DNA from: Nitrosopumilales archaeon UBA218
Lineage (GTDB): Archaea > Thermoproteota > Nitrososphaeria > Nitrososphaerales > Nitrosopumilaceae
Reading direction: 5' to 3'
NCBI GenBank assembly: GCA_002499525.1
Contig: DAMC01000085.1
Span: 27,228-33,047 of the forward strand
DNA length: 5,820 bases
The first letter of the stretch is position 1, and every line of letters starts with the position of its first letter. The translations under genes and the position numbers were made by a program. Below the pieces are notes generated by a model that searched no databases, was not told the DNA's origin, and saw only the letters and a program-made list of their open reading frames with translations. This document shows, one piece after another, positions 1-4,929 of the stretch.

Positions 1-1316
1 CTATGTTCATAGTATAGCAAGCTTCGAATCCACTGCGATACGCCCATTCTGGCTATGTCGTCAATTGGCATACGGGCAATCCTGGTTATTACTACCAGCA
101 GATTCATCAGCAAGTCATTGTTGAAACTAGTTAGTTTGTATGTGAGTCGAGCATCGTTGTAACAATAATTCGCAAGTTGATAATTCGTGAGTTCATCCAA
201 TTCCAAGCCATAGTTAATTTTAGATTCGTTCAAAAGAGCTAAAGATACACTGTTTAACGAAAAATCGGTATATTTGTGGGAAAACGCATAGATCTGAAAT
301 GATCTATTTGACATAGTTCTGTACAGGTCAATGTGAACTCCGTGTTTTAGTGTGGCAGAATCTCTCATCATGTATAGCGGGTTTTCAGAATTTTTTATTC
401 CCAGTCTTTCAGCACGATTGTAAAGATATGGCATATCGAAATCATCTCCATTATAAGTAATCACAAAAGGATATTGAGAAATAACCTTGAATGCATCCTC
501 AATCATTTTCTTTTCATCAGATTGGGAATAAAACACAGCTTGGACGCCGGTAGGAAGCTCATTTTTCCCATCATTGGAACCATCCTTGCGCATTACCAAG
601 ACTTGCTTTAGACCATCTGTCCCTTCGAAGCCTATTGCAGTGACGCGCTTTTCTGCAATCTTTGGATCAGGAATTCTTCCTATTTCAGATTCTACTTCAA
701 TATCAAAACTGAGTCGTTTTATTTTTGGAATTGGCTGATTCAGTAATTCTGCCCATTGAGAAATATATTCTTGGAATTCTTTAGTATTGACTATCCCTTT
801 TGCAGTGTTGACATCAAGTAACAATCCTTTCATTGCAAGAGCTACATCCTCTGTTACTTCAAAATCATGCGGCAGTATTTTGCCATCTTTGATTTCATAA
901 AATTTGCCAACTACTAGGCTGTTATCATACAAATAATTCTCGTAATATTTTATGTCCGATTCCCAAGTTTCAATAATGTTTCTTATGCTCTTATCTGTCT
1001 GGGTTCCACCAATTGCCAAGGGATCCGATACCGTGATTTTTGATACTTCAACTTGTTGGTCCTTAAGAAAATCTCTTTTTTTTACAGTTTCGATTTTCAA
1101 GATATCTTTTCGGCTTGTGAGAAATCCAAGTTCCTCAGGTGGTAATTTGGAATAGCAATATGGTTTATGATTTGTTTTGTCTGCCCATAAAATTACCTGC
1201 TCTGATTTTGGATCATAAAATTTCAGGATGGCGGACTGTTTTTGGCTATCATATGTAGCAGATACCAATAATGACGGCCCAAGTGAATGGATTTGCTGCT
1301 CAGGAACCTGCGTCAT
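1..1316 (-). CDS. polB: Family B DNA polymerase, N-terminal and exonuclease part (3' end outside window)
   Basis: Replicative or repair DNA polymerase of family B with 3'-5' proofreading. The window holds the first 438 codons; the palm, fingers and thumb lie beyond the left edge. The three exonuclease motifs are intact: Exo I FDIEVE (D205, E207), Exo II YNGDDFD (N289 to D294) and Exo III YCYND (Y384, D388), so proofreading should be active. Near the edge, a GVSQWIRSLLYYEH stretch resembles the conserved region just before the polymerase domain. Residues 1-200 correspond to the N-terminal domain, which in archaeal PolB can carry the uracil-sensing pocket; I could not assess that pocket by eye. 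The ATG lies one codon after the in-frame TAA of the dCMP deaminase gene, so the two are almost certainly co-transcribed. No other start is possible, because that TAA closes the frame. No intein is seen in the visible part; known PolB insertion sites lie further downstream. Family assignment is very secure. Confidence 0.95.
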   Translation of the reverse strand, partial: MTQVPEQQIHSLGPSLLVSATYDSQKQSAILKFYDPKSEQVILWADKTNHKPYCYSKLPPEELGFLTSRKDILKIETVKKRDFLKDQQVEVSKITVSDPLAIGGTQTDKSIRNIIETWESDIKYYENYLYDNSLVVGKFYEIKDGKILPHDFEVTEDVALAMKGLLLDVNTAKGIVNTKEFQEYISQWAELLNQPIPKIKRLSFDIEVESEIGRIPDPKIAEKRVTAIGFEGTDGLKQVLVMRKDGSNDGKNELPTGVQAVFYSQSDEKKMIEDAFKVISQYPFVITYNGDDFDMPYLYNRAERLGIKNSENPLYMMRDSATLKHGVHIDLYRTMSNRSFQIYAFSHKYTDFSLNSVSLALLNESKINYGLELDELTNYQLANYCYNDARLTYKLTSFNNDLLMNLLVVITRIARMPIDDIARMGVSQWIRSLLYYEH

Positions 1317-1319
1317 GTC

Positions 1320-1841
1320 TTACCTTTTCGGCTCATCTAATAACGAACTTGCCCATCTCTGAATCTTTTTTTTATCCAGTTTGATAATTTCTATTCCAGC
1401 ATCTTTCATTAAATCATAGTCGGTCTCTGGATACGTGTCAAGACAGACGATTCTTTTAATTCCAATCGTGATGGCCATTTTTGAGCACTCTAAACACGGA
1501 ACAAATGTGGTGTAAAGTATGGCATCCTTCGTCCCCGCCTCAATACCCATTATTGCACAATGCATTATTGCATTTGCCTCGGCATGATTGCACAAGCACC
1601 TGTCCAGACTTGCACCGGATTCTATTTTTCCTTCCATTCTGAGTTGGCATCTTTTACACCCTCCCTCAAAACAGTTTTTCACTCCTGGTGGTGTGCCATT
1701 ATACCCTGTAGCAATCTGACGATTATTGCGAACAATTACTGCACCTACCTGCCTAGTCATACAATTTGATCTGAGCTTTGCCAGCTCTGCTTGTAGCATA
1801 AAATATTCGTCCCAACTAGGGCGCTCAAATGACCCACTCAT
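1320..1841 (-). CDS. Deoxycytidylate (dCMP) deaminase, zinc-dependent
   Basis: Converts dCMP to dUMP, the substrate for thymidylate synthesis, in the cytosol. From the ATG at 1841 it is 173 residues. Cytidine-deaminase-fold motifs are clear: HAE (H86, proton-shuttling E88) and PCLEC (C116, C119), which hold the catalytic zinc. Extra cysteines at C27, C57, C62 and C65 (GGCKRC) resemble the second, structural zinc site of ComEB/T4-type dCMP deaminases. GYNGTPPG (46-53) is the usual substrate loop. An upstream in-frame ATG at 1853 would add four residues (MLAY). I prefer 1841 because related proteins, as I recall them, begin shortly before RPSWDEYF and a TATA-like stretch lies about 25 bases upstream; this choice is not certain. 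It stands first in a minus-strand unit with polB, whose ATG follows after one codon. A general nucleotide deaminase is less likely given the full dCMP-deaminase pattern. Confidence 0.93.
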   Translation of the reverse strand: MSGSFERPSWDEYFMLQAELAKLRSNCMTRQVGAVIVRNNRQIATGYNGTPPGVKNCFEGGCKRCQLRMEGKIESGASLDRCLCNHAEANAIMHCAIMGIEAGTKDAILYTTFVPCLECSKMAITIGIKRIVCLDTYPETDYDLMKDAGIEIIKLDKKKIQRWASSLLDEPKR

Positions 1842-1862
1842 GTATGCTAACATTAAATCTGG

Positions 1863-1870
1863 ATATTTAG
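1863..1870 (-). promoter_or_regulatory. Possible TATA box for the dCMP deaminase-polB unit
   Basis: On the minus strand this reads CTAAATAT, centred about 25 bases before the ATG at 1841, the spacing expected for a leaderless archaeal transcript. A second AT-rich stretch, CAATAAAC at about 1882-1889, would instead suit the ATG at 1853 with a slightly long spacing. Neither is a strong consensus box, so the promoter and the start choice depend on each other. Confidence 0.35.
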
Positions 1871-1926
1871 GTCGATCCCCTGTTTATTGACAGTTAACCT
1901 ATGGATTACTTTTCACAAGTAGAAAC

Positions 1927-1935
1927 TATAAAATT
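1927..1935 (+). promoter_or_regulatory. TATA box for the Hef-like helicase
   Basis: TATAAAATT, preceded by purine-rich AGAAAC that could act as a BRE. It is the best TATA match in the divergent intergenic region. Its centre is about 28 bases before the TTG at 1959 but only about 16 before the TTG at 1947. With usual archaeal geometry, transcription would begin near 1955-1960, which favours the later start and a leaderless mRNA. Confidence 0.6.
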
Positions 1936-1958
1936 CAAAGTTCTGATTGATCGTTCAG

Positions 1959-3461
1959 TTGGCAGATTACATACAACACAAGTTCGTTAAGCCAAATACG
2001 GTAGAACATAGAGAATACCAGGTCTCACTTGCTGAACAGGCAAAATCTGAAAACTGCTTGATTGTACTGCCCACAGGTCTTGGTAAAACAACCGTGGCCT
2101 TGCATGTGATTGCACATTATCTTTCATTGGGGGTTGGCGGGGTTCTCTTTTTAGCGCCTACCAGAGTATTGACAAATCAGCATTATGATTTTTTAAAAAA
2201 CAATCTAAATCTTGAAGATATCGGACTAGTTACAGGAGAAGACTCGATAGAAAAACGTAGAAAAAATTGGTCAAACTCTGTTATTTGTGCGACACCGGAA
2301 ATAACAAGAAATGATCTTGATAGAGAAATTGTATCGCTAGATCAATTTTCGTTGGTAATTTTTGATGAAGCGCATCGAACTGTGGGTGATTATGCTTATT
2401 CTGCTATTGCAAGTAGATTTGTTGGAAAAAAAACTCGAATCATAGGAATGACTGCAACACTTCCAGCAGATAAAGAAAAAGCAACCGAAATTATCACAAC
2501 TCTTCAGATTGCAAGTGTTGCACAACGCAGTGAGGAGAGTCCCGATGTGGCACCATACATACAGAAAACAAACACCAATTGGGTCAAAGTAGAACTTCCA
2601 AACGAAATGAAAGAAATCCAATTTTACTTAAGAAAAGCCCTAGAAGTTCGTCATACTGAACTGACAAGATGTGGTCTCAGGCTTTCTTTCAATGTGTCCC
2701 TCTCACAATTATTACGTGCAAGAGATTTTGTATTAAGACAAAATAGAAGGGCCGCTAAACCACTATTTACCGCAATTAGGTTACATTACGCACTTAACAT
2801 TTTGGAAGCACATGGTGTTACTTCTTTTCTAAGATTCTGCGATAGGACACGTGAGAAAAAGGGGGTGGGAATAAACGAACTGTTTCAAAGCGACTCTAAT
2901 TTTCTTAGAGCCCTTGCACTGGCTCATGATGCGCAAAAAAAAGGAATTGAGCATTCAAAGATTACAAAACTTGCCGAAATCATAAAATCGATTAAAGGTC
3001 GTGCTATTGTTTTTACTAGTTATCGAGACTCTGTAGAAGTAATTCATGAAAAGCTCTTAGATCTTGGAATATCTGCAGGTATTCTGATAGGAAAGGCCGG
3101 AGAAACAGGCCTAAAACAAAAGCAGCAAGTAGAAACCGTTCAAAAATTCAGAGACGGCCAGTATCAGGTATTAATTGCAACCAGAGTTGGAGAGGAAGGA
3201 CTAGACATCTCCGAGGTAAATGACGTAATATTTTTCGATAATGTCCCTAGCTCAATTAGATTTATTCAAAGAAAGGGTCGTACTGGGAGAAAATCTACCG
3301 GTAATCTCACTGTCTTGATTGCTAAAGACACTATAGATGAAGCATATTATTGGGTAGGCCAACGCAAAATCAAAGCAGCGCAATCAATGGGGGAAAAATT
3401 AACCAGGGATTTGCAAAAGCAATCAGGTACCGTCACTACTGGGCTTGATGCATATTTTTAG
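1959..3461 (+). CDS. Hef/FANCM-type superfamily 2 DNA helicase without nuclease domain
   Basis: ATP-dependent DNA helicase or translocase of the Hef/FANCM/Mph1 group, which acts on stalled forks and branched DNA. From TTG 1959 it has 500 residues. Motif I is LPTGLGKT (37-44), Ia APTRVL (66-71), Ib ATPE (111-114), II DEAH (136-139), III TAT (165-167), IV IVFTSYRDS (350-358), V ATRVGEEGLD (407-416) and VI QRKGRTGR (437-444). A helical insert of roughly residues 205-335 separates the RecA-like lobes, as in Hef. In euryarchaeal Hef an XPF-like nuclease and HhH region follow. Here the protein stops soon after motif VI, at DEAYYW plus a short tail ending TTGLDAYF, which resembles a PCNA-binding PIP box. 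TTG 1947 would add four residues; an in-frame TGA at 1944 bars anything longer. The TATA position favours 1959. Its 3' end overlaps the opposing parvulin gene by four bases. A run of eight A at 2935-2942 stays in frame. Confidence 0.92.
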   Translation: MADYIQHKFVKPNTVEHREYQVSLAEQAKSENCLIVLPTGLGKTTVALHVIAHYLSLGVGGVLFLAPTRVLTNQHYDFLKNNLNLEDIGLVTGEDSIEKRRKNWSNSVICATPEITRNDLDREIVSLDQFSLVIFDEAHRTVGDYAYSAIASRFVGKKTRIIGMTATLPADKEKATEIITTLQIASVAQRSEESPDVAPYIQKTNTNWVKVELPNEMKEIQFYLRKALEVRHTELTRCGLRLSFNVSLSQLLRARDFVLRQNRRAAKPLFTAIRLHYALNILEAHGVTSFLRFCDRTREKKGVGINELFQSDSNFLRALALAHDAQKKGIEHSKITKLAEIIKSIKGRAIVFTSYRDSVEVIHEKLLDLGISAGILIGKAGETGLKQKQQVETVQKFRDGQYQVLIATRVGEEGLDISEVNDVIFFDNVPSSIRFIQRKGRTGRKSTGNLTVLIAKDTIDEAYYWVGQRKIKAAQSMGEKLTRDLQKQSGTVTTGLDAYF

Positions 3462-3736
3462 GCAAATCTTTTGATTATGTGGTAACCAAACTCTGTTTTT
3501 ACAGGTTCTGATATCTGTCCAATCGATAAGGCAAATGCTGCCGATTCAAATGGTTTTACCATCTTGCCACGGCCAAAGTAACCCAGATCTCCTCCTCTTT
3601 TTCCACAGCCAGTATCTAGTGAGAGTTCTTTTGCAATATCTGCAAACTTTTCACCTTTCCTTAGTCGTTCTAATATCGCTAGTGCCTGACTTTGTTTTTC
3701 AACCAGAATGTGAGAACACTTTATCTTATCAACCAT
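3458..3736 (-). CDS. Single-domain parvulin-type peptidyl-prolyl cis-trans isomerase
   Basis: Catalyses cis-trans isomerisation of prolyl peptide bonds. The 92 residues form just one parvulin domain, with no WW domain, signal peptide or membrane segment, so it should be made as a soluble cytosolic protein. Expected active-site residues are present: H9 in CSHILV, D41 in LSLDTG, M59 and F63 in GKMVKPFE, and H86 in FGYHII. GGDLGYFGRG (48-57) is the usual parvulin loop. There is no clear basic phosphate-binding loop, suggesting no preference for phosphorylated substrates. The sequence closely resembles, from memory, NmPin of Nitrosopumilus maritimus, which was reported to associate with membranes through a lysine-rich face; K4, K6, K27 and K30 could provide a similar patch (inference). 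It lies 31 bases after the PPOX-like gene in the same direction, so it may be its operon partner or have its own weak promoter. Its stop overlaps the helicase stop on the other strand. Confidence 0.93.
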   Translation of the reverse strand: MVDKIKCSHILVEKQSQALAILERLRKGEKFADIAKELSLDTGCGKRGGDLGYFGRGKMVKPFESAAFALSIGQISEPVKTEFGYHIIKRFA

Positions 3737-3743
3737 GTATAAC

Positions 3744-3767
3744 GATTTTTTAGGGCATTCAAAAATC
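3744..3767. repeat. Short AT-rich inverted repeat between the PPOX-like and parvulin genes
   Basis: GATTTTT (3744-3750) and AAAAATC (3761-3767) are perfect 7-base inverted arms around a 10-base loop. It fills most of the gap between two minus-strand genes. On the minus strand the outer arm reads GATTTTT, centred about 27 bases before the parvulin ATG, so it could be a weak TATA-like element, or the T run could mark termination after the PPOX-like gene. With only A-T pairs and one G-C per arm, the hairpin would be weak, and chance is possible. Confidence 0.35.
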
Positions 3768-4163
3768 TTATGCCAGTCCCCAGGATGTTTTTGTGATTGG
3801 GACTAGTTTTAAAAATGGTGCCTCGCCCTCTGTCCAAGGTTCACGTCTGACCCAATCAAATTTTTTAAAAAACACATCATAGATTTTTTTAAACTCGGGA
3901 CCTTTTTCTATTATTTTGATTTTTCCCTGAGATAATATTGCCTTGTGTTTTCCAGGCCTGTAAACATCAATACTTATTGCAGCAACTAGATTTTGTTCAA
4001 GATTTTTGTAGGTTCTAGTCTTGTAATCTGTTGCAATATAAAAAAAACCGTCTTCAAAAACAAAAGAAACCGGCTTTACATGAGGAAGTTTTTTACCAAT
4101 TGTTGCTATCCTTGCCTCTTCAATACTCTGAAGAAATTTTTTTTCTTGCTTGGAAAATATCAT
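3768..4163 (-). CDS. Pyridoxamine 5'-phosphate oxidase-like flavin/F420-binding split-barrel protein
   Basis: A 131-residue protein of the PPOX-like split beta-barrel superfamily. The pattern is typical: a short N-terminal helix, ARIATIGKKLPHVKPVSFVF (17-36), YIATDYKTRTYKNLEQN (42-58), where basic residues normally contact the cofactor phosphate, then AAISIDVY (61-68) and a C-terminal strand ending ITKTSWGL. Members bind FMN, F420 or sometimes heme and reduce or oxidise small molecules. Ammonia-oxidising archaea are thought to make F420, so either cofactor is possible; the sequence alone does not decide. True PdxH is longer, so vitamin B6 synthesis is unlikely. Its ATG overlaps the stop of the upstream 94-residue gene (ATGA at 4160-4163), indicating translational coupling, and the parvulin gene follows 31 bases downstream. 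The fold assignment is good; the substrate is unknown. Confidence 0.8.
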   Translation of the reverse strand: MIFSKQEKKFLQSIEEARIATIGKKLPHVKPVSFVFEDGFFYIATDYKTRTYKNLEQNLVAAISIDVYRPGKHKAILSQGKIKIIEKGPEFKKIYDVFFKKFDWVRREPWTEGEAPFLKLVPITKTSWGLA

Positions 4164-4444
4164 CGGTATATTTTCTCCCGTATTTGAGGAATCTTTGTAT
4201 AAATAATATCTCGGATTTTTGTTTGATCTTCCTCGGAAGGCATTTCATCTTTAAGTGAAGCAATTGCCGCGCTTGCCAACCCAAAAGTCATTCCCATTAT
4301 TACGCCAAAAACAAATTCTTTGACATTTTCTACGCATAGTTTGTCCTTGTCCATTTCTATATCTGTGAGATATACAGGTACTGCGGAAAGAGTAGCGTCA
4401 AGAGTTTGATTTACTAACTCTTCAATAGTGGTATCTTCATCCAT
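4160..4444 (-). CDS. Uncharacterised 94-residue acidic protein with a hydrophobic segment
   Basis: I do not recognise this protein. It has an acidic N-terminus (MDEDTTIEEL), a glycine/alanine-rich hydrophobic stretch at about 44-64 (FVFGVIMGMTFGLASAAIASL region), and a charged C-terminal helix (about 70-94) ending IREKIYR. The central stretch is long enough for one membrane helix but could also be a buried packing helix; there is no N-terminal signal peptide. It is supported as a real gene by the ATGA overlap of its stop with the PPOX-like start, a TATA-like element at the right distance upstream, and the lack of a better reading frame on the other strand. The single cysteine (C37) shows no metal-site pattern. 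It could be a partner or membrane tether for the PPOX-like protein, but that is only inferred from coupling. Confidence 0.72.
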   Translation of the reverse strand: MDEDTTIEELVNQTLDATLSAVPVYLTDIEMDKDKLCVENVKEFVFGVIMGMTFGLASAAIASLKDEMPSEEDQTKIRDIIYTKIPQIREKIYR

Positions 4445-4465
4445 AGTGATTCTTGATTTACTCTG

Positions 4466-4473
4466 CTAATAAG
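4466..4473 (-). promoter_or_regulatory. TATA-like box for the 94-residue protein operon
   Basis: Reads CTTATTAG on the minus strand, centred about 25 bases before the ATG ending at 4444, consistent with a leaderless transcript for the minus-strand unit. The match is moderate. It lies back to back with the promoter of the DUF2203 gene, leaving about 25 bases between the two boxes, so one regulator could affect both. Confidence 0.4.
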
Positions 4474-4497
4474 TTTGAAGACTAGGAACAACAATCC

Positions 4498-4504
4498 TTT
4501 TTAT
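4498..4504 (+). promoter_or_regulatory. TATA box for the DUF2203-prenyltransferase unit
   Basis: TTTTTAT, centred 27 bases before the TTG at 4528. That spacing places the transcription start almost exactly on the start codon, so the mRNA is probably leaderless. No Shine-Dalgarno motif is seen between the box and the TTG, which fits. Confidence 0.55.
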
Positions 4505-4527
4505 GATCCAGTTTTGGATTAAAAATA

Positions 4528-4929
4528 TTGCCGACATATTTTACAATTCAAGAAGCTAATGCCGCACTGCCAGCGGTTATTCAGAAATTTAAATTACTAC
4601 AAAAACAAAGAGTTGAAGTTCAAAAATTAGAAGCCCATTTGAGTTCTCAAATGTCCATGTCGTTTAATCTGGGAGAATATGCCACGTTGAAAAAACAGTT
4701 GAATATGGAAGTGACTAAATTTTATTCGGCAGTAGAGGAACTTGAAAACTCTGGAGTAATACTCAAAAGTTTGGAGGAGGGACTGCTTGACTTTCCATCA
4801 AAAAGATTCGATGAGGATGTATGGCTTTGTTGGAAAGAGGGTGAAACTGAAATCAAATTCTGGCATGAAAAAGACGTTGGCTTTATGGGCAGAAAACCAT
4901 TAAGCGTAAGCGACGAATCTCTAGTATGA
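4528..4929 (+). CDS. DUF2203 family protein
   Basis: A 133-residue protein matching the DUF2203 pattern, whose biochemical role is not known to me. It opens with FTIQEANAALP (5-15), continues through two long, coiled-coil-like helices (about 15-40 and 50-80), then carries the family's conserved end: GLLDFP (85-90), VWLCWKEGE (98-106) and FWHEKDVGFMGRKPL (111-125). H113, E114 and D116 in the last block are candidate functional residues. The start is well fixed: an in-frame TGA lies at 4504 and the only start codon after it before the conserved region is TTG 4528, which also fits the TATA spacing. Its stop overlaps the ATG of the downstream prenyltransferase (ATGA at 4926-4929), so the two are probably translated together. 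That suggests, but does not prove, a shared process. Family membership is secure; function is open. Confidence 0.88.
   Translation: MPTYFTIQEANAALPAVIQKFKLLQKQRVEVQKLEAHLSSQMSMSFNLGEYATLKKQLNMEVTKFYSAVEELENSGVILKSLEEGLLDFPSKRFDEDVWLCWKEGETEIKFWHEKDVGFMGRKPLSVSDESLV

Noticed and set aside
952..1155. Plus-strand open frame of 67 codons
   Set aside because: It is antisense to a well-supported part of polB and its translation shows no family pattern.
1..1316. Intein or split-gene junction in polB
   Set aside because: The visible 438 codons are continuous and uninterrupted; usual intein sites lie in the polymerase motifs outside the window.
1560..1769. Plus-strand open frame of 69 codons
   Set aside because: It lies antisense within the dCMP deaminase gene, over its conserved motifs.
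2337..2621. Minus-strand open frame of 94 codons, rich in Cys, Phe and Ser
   Set aside because: It is antisense to the DEAH and motif III region of the helicase; its composition is what a reversed AT-rich gene gives.
2935..2942. Run of eight A in the helicase as a possible frameshift site
   Set aside because: The frame continues intact through motifs IV-VI, so there is no evidence of a shift or programmed slippage.
3535..3753. Plus-strand open frame of 72 codons
   Set aside because: It is antisense to the parvulin, whose active-site residues are all present.
3993..4258. Two overlapping plus-strand open frames (3993-4187 and 4031-4258)
   Set aside because: Both are antisense to the PPOX-like and 94-residue genes, rich in Phe, Lys and Cys, with no recognisable domain.
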